Below, piece after piece: positions 56,451-64,000 of a DNA stretch of 64,000 nt (the stretch's first letter is position 1; every line of letters starts with the position of its first letter). The stretch lies in assembly GCF_017798205.1 (NCBI RefSeq), contig NZ_CP060010.1:1922001-1986000 (forward strand), read 5' to 3'. The DNA comes from Cognatishimia activa. GTDB taxonomy: Bacteria > Pseudomonadota > Alphaproteobacteria > Rhodobacterales > Rhodobacteraceae. The notes beneath the pieces are model-generated. The model saw only the letters and a program-made list of their open reading frames with translations, made no database searches and was not told the origin of the DNA. Position numbers and translations under genes: made by a program.

Positions 56451-56471
56451 TTTAACTAAATAGTAGTTAAA
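56451..56471. promoter_or_regulatory. Inverted repeat and TTAAC half-sites upstream of the RTX/Hint gene
   Basis: TTTAACTA-aatag-TAGTTAAA is a perfect 8-bp-arm palindrome about 190 bp before the RTX/Hint ATG. TTAACG lies at 56442 and TTAACC at about 56518. TTAA-type half-sites recall CtrA boxes, but the N7 spacing is not met, so this is a candidate operator only. Confidence 0.45.
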
Positions 56472-56663
56472 TGCGGTATATCACCACCGGTTGAGTGTTG
56501 TATGATGTAGCGTAGAGTTAACCAGTGTCATGTTTGGACAATCAGAGGTGACAAGCGCAAAACGCTGAAGCGGGCGCGCAAAAGGGATCGGGCAGGATCT
56601 CGCCAGTGACGGCGGCCTCTTAACGGGTAAGCAGGGCAAAAGCCCCATGCGCATGAGGGTCCG

Positions 56664-59600
56664 ATGGCGAACTATATCGTAACCGAGGCAAACTGGAACG
56701 ATCCGAATTTTTGGCAGACAATAACCTCGTCGGGATCAGGAGACACGCTTGATTTCAGCGCGCTGGCTGACAGCTATTCTGTCAATATTTATGCGAGCCA
56801 TGGCTACATCTCGATATCCGATGGCACCTCATCCTATTTCGTCGGCGAGGATAGCACAGGCGCAGGAGTGAATGTGCGCCTCGACCCCGCAGTGGAATTG
56901 TCGGGTTTTGGCAGCATCACGGCCCATGGCGGATCGAGCTCTGCCTTCGGAGACTCCGCCAACGAAAATTTCATTCTCGGGGATGGCAACGATACATCAG
57001 CTGGTGGTGACGGCGCGGACACTATTGACGGTGGCGGCGGCGACGACCGGATCGAGGGGCAAGGCGGCGATGACAGTATCATAGGCGGCCTCGGCAATGA
57101 CTCTCTATTTGGTCAAGCCGGAGCCGATACGATCGATGCGGGCGAGGGCAACGACTATGTCGAATCTGGCTCGGACAATGACTCTGTCATCGCAGGTGCG
57201 GGGGCAGACACCATTTGGGCGTCATCGGGCGACGACACGATCCAGGGTGGCGAGGGCGCTGACAGTATCTATGGCGAAGGCGGCTCTGACTCTGTGGATG
57301 GCGGCGGCGGCGACGATAGGATCGCGACCCATGAAGGCATGGACACGATCGACGGCGGCCTCGGGGATGATTGGATCGATGCGGGCAGCGACGCGGATCG
57401 CGTTTACGGCGGCCTAGGCAACGATACGATTTCCGCGGGTGGAGGGGACGATTTTGTCGAAGGTAACGAAGGGGCTGACAGCATTTCCGCAGGCAGCGGT
57501 CACGACACGGTTTATGGCGGCGCGGACAACGATACCATCGATGGATCCAGCGGCAATGATCTGATCTTTGGCGAGGGTGGCCATGACTCGCTCTTGGGCG
57601 GCGACGGAAACGACGAGCTTTACGGAAACGACGGCAACGACGTGCTGGACGGCGGCATCGGCAGCGATACGCTGCGTGGTGGCGCGGGTGACGACACGGT
57701 GTTGGGTGGTGAAGGCGACGACTTCCTCGCGGGCAACAGCGGTTCGGATTATCTGGACGGTGGGGCCGGAGCGGATACGATCTGGGGCGGCGGCACGGCT
57801 GACACGATCCTTGGCGGCGACGGCGCAGATCAGATCTATGCGCAAGACGGCGCGGACAGCATCGTTTCGGGTGCTGACAATGATCGCGTCGAGGCTGGTG
57901 CAGGCAACGATACAGTCGCGGCAGGCACGGGTGATGACACAGTTTTTGGCGGCTCGGGCGAGGACTCGATCACCGGGGGTGACGGTGCGGACCGCATATT
58001 CGCCGGGGATGACAACGACACCGTTGATGCCGGCGATGGAGACGACGCTGTTTATGCCGAAGCCGGAGACGACGTTGTCTTCGGCGATGCCGGTGCAGAC
58101 ACAATCTTTGGTCAGGACGGGGCAGACACGGTTTACGGAGGCCTCGGGGATGATCGCATCCTTGGTGGCACCGGAGCGGATTCCCTAAGTGGCGGCGATG
58201 GCGCGGACACCGTCTTTGGCGAAGATGGTGACGATATTGTGTCTGGCGGTCTTGGTAACGATCTTGTGGATGGCAACGGCGGCAATGACACCGTTTTGGG
58301 TGGCGAGGGTGACGACACTCTGTATGGGGCCTTCGGCGATGACCTGCTTGAGGGCGGCACAGGTGCCGATTGGATGGAGGGCAGCGAGGGCTTTGACACC
58401 CTGATTGGCGGCGATGGCAATGATACGCTGGAGGGGCGTCAGGACGACGACTTGCTTCAGGGTGGCGCAGGCGATGACAGTTTTGTTCTGACCGACACCA
58501 ACTATGATGGCATTGGGACCATCGATATAGGGGATGACACAATCGTCGGGGGAACCGGCATTGATGTGATCGATGCCTCTGCCGTCCAAAACAATGGTGT
58601 CGATGTGACGTTTAACAGCGACGGTGCGGGCACTCTGACAGATGGCATCGATACAGTCGAGTTCTCTGAAATCGAAGGGCTGAACCTAACTGACAATGCG
58701 GACACCATCGATGCCTCCGCTGCCTCGAGCGGGCTGGCACTCGACGCCGGGGATGGGGACGACAGCATCACGGGCGGAACTGGCAGCGACACCATCACGA
58801 CGGGTGCAGGATCGGATGTGATCGATATGAACCCCGCCGCCGGGGCCGATGTCATTACCGACTTTACGCTAGACGACGGCACCGGCGCGCCATTCGACGT
58901 TTTTGATGTTCAGGATCTCGAAGACGCGGACGGCAACCCGATCAGCACCAAGGGCGTATCCGTCTCGGACGACGGAAACGGCAACGCGCTTTTGACTTTC
59001 CCAGATGGTTCCTCGGTTGTCTTGCAGGGTGTCACGCCAGAGCAAATGGACAAAAGCGGCCTGATGGCCGCAGGCATTCCCTGCTTTGTGGCGGGGACTA
59101 TGATCGAGACGAGTGAAGGACCGAAGGCCGTCGAATTGCTGCGCATCGGCGATCTGGTGCGCACAATGGACAACGGTTTTCAGCCTGTGCGCTGGGTGGG
59201 CTTAAGGCATATTCTGACCGAGGAACTAGAATACGCGCCAGAGCTAAAGCCGATCTTGATCCCCGCAGGCGCTTTGGGCAACGAGGCCGATCTTCGCGTG
59301 TCGCCACAGCATGGGGTGAAAGTCTCGGATCACCTGGTCAGAGCCAAGCATCTTGTCGAAGAGGCTGGGCCAGAGTTTGCTTTTGTCGAGGATGATGTAG
59401 ATTCTGTGACCTACGCGCATTTCCTCTGTGAGCGGCACGAAATCGTCTTTGCCGAAGGTATTGCGACGGAAACCATGTATCCGGGCGCAGGCGCGATTGC
59501 GGCGATCGGGGCAGAGGCGGTCTCGGAAATCGTGGCGGTTTTCCCAGAACTGGAGCCATATTTTTCGGGCGCATCCAATCTCGGCGAAGTTTTTGGCGAG

Positions 59601-59687
59601 CGTGTTCGACCTTTGGCAAAGCGCAGCACTCTGCGTGGCAAAACCGCCGATGAATCTCTGCGTCAGTGTCTGGGTTTGACGGCCTGA
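56664..59687 (+). CDS. RTX-repeat protein with C-terminal Hint domain
   Basis: A 1007-residue protein. An N-terminal segment (about 1-105) has beta-rich sequence without a Sec signal. Residues about 105-615 are a near-continuous array of GGxGxDxU nonapeptides that bind calcium. A mixed region leads to a Hint_2-type domain from about 805: CFVAGTMIETSEGPKAVELLRIGDLVRTMDNG, then LRVSPQHGVKV and ETMYPGAGAIAAIG. The Cys at residue 807 is the expected self-processing nucleophile. This layout is common in Rhodobacteraceae. Export by the nearby type I system is plausible. The C-terminus (LRQCLGLTA) is not a classic RTX signal. Confidence 0.9.
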   Translation: MANYIVTEANWNDPNFWQTITSSGSGDTLDFSALADSYSVNIYASHGYISISDGTSSYFVGEDSTGAGVNVRLDPAVELSGFGSITAHGGSSSAFGDSANENFILGDGNDTSAGGDGADTIDGGGGDDRIEGQGGDDSIIGGLGNDSLFGQAGADTIDAGEGNDYVESGSDNDSVIAGAGADTIWASSGDDTIQGGEGADSIYGEGGSDSVDGGGGDDRIATHEGMDTIDGGLGDDWIDAGSDADRVYGGLGNDTISAGGGDDFVEGNEGADSISAGSGHDTVYGGADNDTIDGSSGNDLIFGEGGHDSLLGGDGNDELYGNDGNDVLDGGIGSDTLRGGAGDDTVLGGEGDDFLAGNSGSDYLDGGAGADTIWGGGTADTILGGDGADQIYAQDGADSIVSGADNDRVEAGAGNDTVAAGTGDDTVFGGSGEDSITGGDGADRIFAGDDNDTVDAGDGDDAVYAEAGDDVVFGDAGADTIFGQDGADTVYGGLGDDRILGGTGADSLSGGDGADTVFGEDGDDIVSGGLGNDLVDGNGGNDTVLGGEGDDTLYGAFGDDLLEGGTGADWMEGSEGFDTLIGGDGNDTLEGRQDDDLLQGGAGDDSFVLTDTNYDGIGTIDIGDDTIVGGTGIDVIDASAVQNNGVDVTFNSDGAGTLTDGIDTVEFSEIEGLNLTDNADTIDASAASSGLALDAGDGDDSITGGTGSDTITTGAGSDVIDMNPAAGADVITDFTLDDGTGAPFDVFDVQDLEDADGNPISTKGVSVSDDGNGNALLTFPDGSSVVLQGVTPEQMDKSGLMAAGIPCFVAGTMIETSEGPKAVELLRIGDLVRTMDNGFQPVRWVGLRHILTEELEYAPELKPILIPAGALGNEADLRVSPQHGVKVSDHLVRAKHLVEEAGPEFAFVEDDVDSVTYAHFLCERHEIVFAEGIATETMYPGAGAIAAIGAEAVSEIVAVFPELEPYFSGASNLGEVFGERVRPLAKRSTLRGKTADESLRQCLGLTA

Positions 59688-59699
59688 TAGAAAGAGCGT

Positions 59700-60407
59700 T
59701 TAGCCGCTTATCGCACGTGCGGCCTGTTTCAGCGATGTGACGGAGCGGGACACGAGCGAGTCATTGAAACGGCTCAACATGCCAAAGACGCTGACGGTCA
59801 TTGCCAGCTTGCCATCGTGACCAAAGACAGGAACGGCAACTGCCCCTAGGTCGGGTTCATTGTCACCTTGGTTTTGCGCGAACCCTTGGGATTTGATCTT
59901 GGCCAGCTCGTCGTCGAGGTCGTTTGATGTGCCTTTCAGCCAATGGGCGCGATCCGCTTTGGACATATGCGTCAGCCACAAGCGCCCGTGCGCGGTCACA
60001 TCTATTGGCAGGACTGTCCCGATATCTGTTTTGACCGAAATAGGTTGATCAGAGACTGCAACGGCGATGCAGGTTGGCCCTCGGCGGCCCAATCGGCAGA
60101 CCATGACGGATTCGCGAATCTCGCGCGCGACCTCGTTGATAATGGGCTGCACTTTGGTCGAGATCGGGTTGACCGATTCTGCCAGCCGACCCAGTTCTTC
60201 GATGGTTCCACCAAGTGCGAAATAGCCGCGACGATAGCTGACCAGGACGCCAATCGACTCCAGCGTCAGCAAAAACCGATGCGCCGTCGCGACATTTGTT
60301 CCAAGTTCAGAGGCCACTGAATTTGCAGTGATTTCGGGCCGGTCTTTGGAAAACAGTCCCAGGATGGAAAAGGCCTTCAGGACCGATCCGTTTAATGGCG
60401 TGCTCAT
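59700..60407 (-). CDS. IclR-family transcriptional regulator
   Basis: A 235-residue regulator. The winged helix-turn-helix is at about residues 8-65 (LKAFSILGLFSKDRPEITANSVASELGTNVATAHRFLLTLESIGVL). The effector domain follows, with TDIGTVLPIDVTAHGRLWLTHM and QGDNEPDLGAVAVPVFGHDGKLAMTVSVFG. IclR proteins usually control adjacent catabolic genes in response to a pathway metabolite. It is divergent from the aldehyde dehydrogenase gene and likely controls it. Its stop lies 12 bp from the RTX/Hint gene stop. Confidence 0.92.
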   Translation of the reverse strand: MSTPLNGSVLKAFSILGLFSKDRPEITANSVASELGTNVATAHRFLLTLESIGVLVSYRRGYFALGGTIEELGRLAESVNPISTKVQPIINEVAREIRESVMVCRLGRRGPTCIAVAVSDQPISVKTDIGTVLPIDVTAHGRLWLTHMSKADRAHWLKGTSNDLDDELAKIKSQGFAQNQGDNEPDLGAVAVPVFGHDGKLAMTVSVFGMLSRFNDSLVSRSVTSLKQAARAISG

Positions 60408-60507
60408 CTCTGTGACCCTCTCTCTTTGGCTTCATACAACGGGCTTCAAAGTTTGTCCCGACAATCATCGCTTGACGAAAACATAAAAACTCAATTAATG
60501 ATATATC

Positions 60508-60526
60508 AATCTCACAAAATGAGATT
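60508..60526. promoter_or_regulatory. Candidate IclR operator before the aldehyde dehydrogenase gene
   Basis: AATCTCA-caaaa-TGAGATT has perfect 7-bp arms. It lies between the divergent IclR and aldehyde dehydrogenase genes, ending 10 bp before the latter's ATG and just upstream of its AGGA ribosome site. It may block transcription when bound, or form an RNA hairpin near the ribosome site. Confidence 0.5.
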
Positions 60527-60536
60527 AGTAGGAAAA

Positions 60537-61997
60537 ATGACCAAAGTTCTTAATGTGGATCACCTGATTGACGGTGAGTCGGTTGCGTCTGAGTCGGGAT
60601 CGACTTTCGAGCGCAAGTCTCCGGTGACCGGAGAGGTCGTGACCATCGCGGCTGCGGGGAAAGCCGGGGATGTCGATCGCGCGGTCATGGCCGCGGATGC
60701 CGCGTTTGAGACTTGGTCGGTGACTGGCCCCAATACGCGCCGGTCGATTTTGAACGCTTGCGCGGATGCTCTGGAAGCGCGCTCCGCTGATATTGCGGCC
60801 CTTGGCGCTGCAGAGACAGGCGGCACCGCGGGCTGGATCGGGTTTAACGTCATGCTGGCCTCCCGCATTATGCGCGAAGCCGCAGCGATGACGACCCAGA
60901 TCAAGGGCGAGATTATTCCTTCCGATAAACCGGGCTGCCTCTCAATGGCGATCCGTGAACCGATTGGTGTGCTTGTGGGCATGGCCCCTTGGAATGCGCC
61001 GGTTATTCTGGGTGTGCGTTGTTTCGCTATGGCGATTGCCTGCGGCAATACAGTCGTGATGAAAGCGTCAGAGAAATGCCCGGGCCTGCATCGTTTGATC
61101 GGTGATGCAATGGTGGAAGGTGGGCTGCCGAAGGGCGTGCTCAATATCATCTCTCACGCAGCAGAGGACGGCCCAGAGATCGTGAACGCTCTGATCGATC
61201 ATCCGCTGACACGTCGCATCAACTTTACCGGTTCGACCCGCGTTGGTCAGATCATTGCAGAACGGGCGGCGAAACATCTGAAGCCTTGCCTGCTGGAACT
61301 GGGTGGCAAAGCGCCGCTGATTGTTCTGGACGATGCCGACATTGGCGGCGCTGTGAACGCGGCCAACTTCGGGGCGTTCATGAACCAGGGGCAGATCTGC
61401 ATGTCGACCGAGAAAGTCGTTCTGGTACCTGAAATCGCCGAGGAATTTGTTGCCGCTTTCAAGGCGAAAGCGGAGAGCATGGTTGTTGGCGCGCCGACTG
61501 AACAAGTTCACATTGCCTCGGTCGTTGATATCGATACCATTCATCATGTGAAGTCATTGATTGAAGATGCAGTTTCCAAAGGCGCAACCGTTGTCACCGG
61601 TGGCGTGCCAGAGAGCGGCTCGATCATGGCGCCAACCATCGTAGACGGAGTGACACCCGAGATGGATATCTACGCGGCAGAGAGCTTTGGTCCTGTGACC
61701 ACTGTGATCCGGGCGAAAAACACCGAGGACGCTGTGCGGATTGCCAATGACACAGAATACGGTCTGACCGCCGCTGTGCATGGCCGCAACACCCGTCGTG
61801 CCTTTGATATTGCGCGTCAGCTGAAAACCGGGATTGCGCATGTGAACGGCCCGACGGTCGCGGATGAAGCGCAGATACCATTCGGTGGCGTGAAGGCGTC
61901 TGGCTATGGCCGTTTCGGGGGCACCGCCGGAATCGATGCCTTCACCGAGTTGCGCTGGATCACCATCGAAGACGCTGACCAACACTACCCAATTTGA
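60537..61997 (+). CDS. NAD(P)-dependent aldehyde dehydrogenase (salicylaldehyde/benzaldehyde-type)
   Basis: A 486-residue aldehyde dehydrogenase. The cofactor-binding FTGSTRVG, catalytic Glu in LELGGKAPLIVLDDAD and catalytic Cys in NQGQICMSTEKV are all present, as is the C-terminal PFGGVKASGYGRFGG. Overall it resembles vanillin/salicylaldehyde dehydrogenases. The ATG at 60537 follows AGGA; a longer frame from 60426 is rejected. It is followed 8 bp downstream by the ThDP enzyme, so decarboxylation and aldehyde oxidation may be consecutive steps. Confidence 0.9.
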   Translation: MTKVLNVDHLIDGESVASESGSTFERKSPVTGEVVTIAAAGKAGDVDRAVMAADAAFETWSVTGPNTRRSILNACADALEARSADIAALGAAETGGTAGWIGFNVMLASRIMREAAAMTTQIKGEIIPSDKPGCLSMAIREPIGVLVGMAPWNAPVILGVRCFAMAIACGNTVVMKASEKCPGLHRLIGDAMVEGGLPKGVLNIISHAAEDGPEIVNALIDHPLTRRINFTGSTRVGQIIAERAAKHLKPCLLELGGKAPLIVLDDADIGGAVNAANFGAFMNQGQICMSTEKVVLVPEIAEEFVAAFKAKAESMVVGAPTEQVHIASVVDIDTIHHVKSLIEDAVSKGATVVTGGVPESGSIMAPTIVDGVTPEMDIYAAESFGPVTTVIRAKNTEDAVRIANDTEYGLTAAVHGRNTRRAFDIARQLKTGIAHVNGPTVADEAQIPFGGVKASGYGRFGGTAGIDAFTELRWITIEDADQHYPI

Positions 61998-62005
61998 GGT
62001 CCATT

Positions 62006-63736
62006 ATGGCGAAGGACATGACAAAAGAGACAGTCACCGCGGGTGGCGCGATCTTCGGCAAGATGAAGGCCTTGGGGATTGAGTATGTCTTTACCAACTC
62101 CGGCACCGACTTCCCGCCGATCATCGAGGGTCTGATCGAAGCCAACCAGAAAGGCATCGATCTGCCGACCCCGATCACTGTCCCGCATGAGATGGTGGCC
62201 GTCGGTATGGCGCATGGCTACTACCAGATCTCTGGCAAGATCCAGGCCGTGATGCTGCACACCAATGTGGGTCTGTCCAATGGTGCAACCGGCGTGATCA
62301 ACGCCAATTGCGATCACATCCCGATGCTGTTGATGTCTGGCCGGACGCCCGTGATGGAGAAAGACCGCTTTGGCGCGCGCACCGTGCCAATCGGCTGGGG
62401 TCAGGAAATGTATGACCAGACCGCCCTCGTGCGGGAAGTCGCGAAGTGGGAATATGAACTGAAGTTCCCAGAGCAGATCTCTGACCTCTTTGACCGCGGC
62501 TGGGCGATCTCGAATTCGACGCCCAAAGGCCCAATCTACATGAGCCTCCCGCGTGAGGTGCTGTGTGAGCAGACGCCGCCGGAAGGGCTGGATCAGCCAT
62601 CCATCATGGCCCCTGTGATCGCAGCACCGGATCGCGCGTCCTTGGCGCGAGCGGCTGAGTTGCTGGCAGGCGCAAAAAATCCGCTGATCATCAGTCAGCG
62701 CGGCGCTGGCACCCAAGAAGGGTTTGACGCCCTCAGCGACTTTGTCACCGACTGGGCGCTGCCGTTGAACCACTATTGGGCGAACCAGATCTCTATTCCA
62801 CTGGATCACCCGATGCAGACCGGCTGGGCGCCTGAAGCGCTTTTGGCTGAGGCAGATGTGGTGCTGGTGATCAACAGCCTCGCACCTTGGTTCCCTGACA
62901 AAGTCACCCTGCGCGATGATGTCAAAGTGATCCAAATGGGACCGGATCCTTTGTTCACACGTACGCCTGTGCGCAACTTCAAGGCGGACGTTACCGTCGT
63001 AGGTGAAACCGCCGATACGATCTTTGCATTGGCCGAGGCTATGAAAGACCTGCCGCGCGACGAAGCTGCCTTGGATGCGCGCCGCGAAAAGATCACCGCG
63101 ATCAGCAAAGCGCGTCAGGACAGAGTCTTAGAAGAGGCACGCAACGGCGAGCGGGGCCCGATGACCAAAGAATGGGTCAGTCTGTGTCTGGGTCAGGCCA
63201 TCCGCGCCTCTGGCAAAAAGGCGAGTGTGTATCACGAGCTCGGCTGCCCGCTGGAGCCTCTGAACCTGAACCAACACCAAGGCTATTTCCAGGAGCCGCA
63301 TTCCGGGGGGCTGGGCTGGGGTGTACCGGCCGCAATTGGTGCGCAGCTGGCGGATCGGGACCGTCTGGTTTTTGCCACCGTAGGTGACGGCAGCTACATG
63401 TTCGCCAATCCGACAGTGTGCCACCAAGTGCTCGAAGCGCTTGAGCTGCCCTTGATTATTCTGGTGCTGAACAATGAAGAATGGGGTGCCGTGCGTCACT
63501 CTGTTCAGGGGCTCTATAAAGGCGGGCTCGCTGCGAAATCCAACGAGGTTCCGCTGACGTCGCTGAAGCCAAGCCCAGACTTTACCCAAACCGCAAGCGC
63601 CAGCCGCGCTTACACCGAAACAGTCACCACCGGCTCTGAGTTGCCGGCGGCTCTGGACAGGGCCATCAAAGTCGCCACCGAGGAAAAGCGACAGGTCCTG
63701 TTCAACATCGCAATCGAACCCACTGCGGTTCACTAG
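62006..63736 (+). CDS. Thiamine-diphosphate-dependent enzyme (2-oxoacid decarboxylase/acetolactate-synthase-like)
   Basis: A 576-residue ThDP enzyme. The catalytic Glu is in PHEMVAVGMAHGY near residue 55. The ThDP/Mg site runs from GDGSYMFANPT to LVLNN. A central domain of the TPP_enzyme_M type is present. The family includes acetolactate synthase, benzoylformate decarboxylase and sulfoacetaldehyde acetyltransferase. The paired aldehyde dehydrogenase favours a decarboxylase making an aldehyde. The ATG at 62006 has GAGG upstream; a TTG at 61994 is rejected. A TRAP binding protein gene follows. Confidence 0.82.
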   Translation: MAKDMTKETVTAGGAIFGKMKALGIEYVFTNSGTDFPPIIEGLIEANQKGIDLPTPITVPHEMVAVGMAHGYYQISGKIQAVMLHTNVGLSNGATGVINANCDHIPMLLMSGRTPVMEKDRFGARTVPIGWGQEMYDQTALVREVAKWEYELKFPEQISDLFDRGWAISNSTPKGPIYMSLPREVLCEQTPPEGLDQPSIMAPVIAAPDRASLARAAELLAGAKNPLIISQRGAGTQEGFDALSDFVTDWALPLNHYWANQISIPLDHPMQTGWAPEALLAEADVVLVINSLAPWFPDKVTLRDDVKVIQMGPDPLFTRTPVRNFKADVTVVGETADTIFALAEAMKDLPRDEAALDARREKITAISKARQDRVLEEARNGERGPMTKEWVSLCLGQAIRASGKKASVYHELGCPLEPLNLNQHQGYFQEPHSGGLGWGVPAAIGAQLADRDRLVFATVGDGSYMFANPTVCHQVLEALELPLIILVLNNEEWGAVRHSVQGLYKGGLAAKSNEVPLTSLKPSPDFTQTASASRAYTETVTTGSELPAALDRAIKVATEEKRQVLFNIAIEPTAVH

Positions 63737-63765
63737 CTTAGACTTTGAGTGGAGGAGTTAATCCA

Positions 63766-64000
63766 ATGTCTATTTTCACGAAAACCCTCGCAGGTGCAGC
63801 AGCCCTTGCGACCTTTGCAGTCACTGCTCAAGCCGATGAGCTGAAGCTGGCGCATTTCTCGTCGCCAAAATACCATCTGCACAATGAAATGTTCCTGCCT
63901 CTTGCGGACAAAATTGCTGCGGCAACAAACGGCGAGACCACTATCCGCGTCTATCCTGGCGGTGAATTGGGTGCAGGCCCGGTCAAGCAATACGACCGCG
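63766..64000 (+). CDS. TRAP transporter substrate-binding protein (DctP-like), N-terminal part
   Basis: Incomplete at the right edge; 78 codons are visible. GGAGGAG precedes the ATG at 63766. A signal peptide is clear (MSIFTKTLAGAAALATFAVTAQA, cleavage before DELKL). The mature start LKLAHFSSPKYHLHNEMFLPLADKIAAATNGE and VYPGGELGAG are typical of DctP/TAXI-type TRAP receptors. It would bind the substrate of the preceding enzymes, probably an organic acid. Its frame is open to the window end. Confidence 0.9.
   Translation, partial: MSIFTKTLAGAAALATFAVTAQADELKLAHFSSPKYHLHNEMFLPLADKIAAATNGETTIRVYPGGELGAGPVKQYDR

Noticed and set aside
37653-60000. Prophage or integrative element
   Set aside because: No integrase, recombinase, phage structural gene or repeated attachment site was found in the window.

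Overview
The window reads as a chromosomal segment of an alphaproteobacterium of the Rhodobacteraceae (Roseobacter group). This rests on protein similarity recognised by eye, not on a search. The main pointers are the Aap general amino acid ABC operon, an ATP12-type F1 chaperone, a crcB/RluA-type/HAD/ATP12 gene cluster, a yidC-MOSC-engB-argB cluster, a Hint-domain RTX protein and a TRAP transporter. The DNA is moderately GC-rich and gene-dense, with many ATGA stop/start overlaps.

Layout. 1-4.2 kb: tail of a cytochrome c, an ECF sigma/anti-sigma pair, then rpsM-rpsK-rpoA-rplQ. 4.2-9.6 kb: YitT membrane protein, DCC-family protein, TauD-like oxygenase, acyl-CoA synthetase and a ferric-reductase-like flavocytochrome. 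9.7-16.4 kb: secreted trypsin-like PDZ protease, rarA, an ATP-grasp enzyme, then the coupled genes crcB, pseudouridine synthase, HAD phosphatase and ATP12. 16.6-21.2 kb: aapJQMP. 21.2-33.7 kb, mostly minus strand: SixA-like phosphatase, 4Fe-4S protein, sterol-desaturase-like enzyme, argB, engB, MOSC, yidC, an EAL protein, ttcA, a lone GT25 glycosyltransferase on the plus strand, a Rieske oxygenase, small ORFs, and yidD-rnpA-rpmH. 33.9-37.7 kb: TVP38 membrane protein, mercuric-reductase-like flavoprotein, orphan histidine kinase and tRNA-Arg(ACG).

37.8-59.7 kb is the accessory and most unusual part. It holds a type I secretion pair (HlyD adaptor and ABC exporter), a divergently transcribed large membrane histidine kinase, a convergent NarL-type response regulator, and a 3594-residue secreted repeat protein. 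A glutathionyl-hydroquinone-reductase-like GST and a 1007-residue RTX/Hint protein follow. The giant protein has an N-terminal RTX roll with a 36-residue super-period and nine exact-length 104-residue cadherin-like repeats in two blocks. Each block is followed by a copy of a further module, and the two copies share 552 apparently identical bases. It then has two predicted eight-bladed propeller-like modules, each built from four two-blade units. The likely reading is a self-contained surface-adhesin or matrix system: exporter, substrate and signalling pair. The divergent promoter region between exporter and kinase carries clustered CCGAA/TTCGG half-sites.

59.7-64 kb: an IclR regulator divergent from an aldehyde dehydrogenase, a ThDP-dependent decarboxylase-like enzyme and the start of a TRAP substrate-binding protein. 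This is probably an operon for uptake and decarboxylation/oxidation of a 2-oxo acid or aromatic acid.

No CRISPR array, rRNA gene, transposase, integrase or phage gene was seen.
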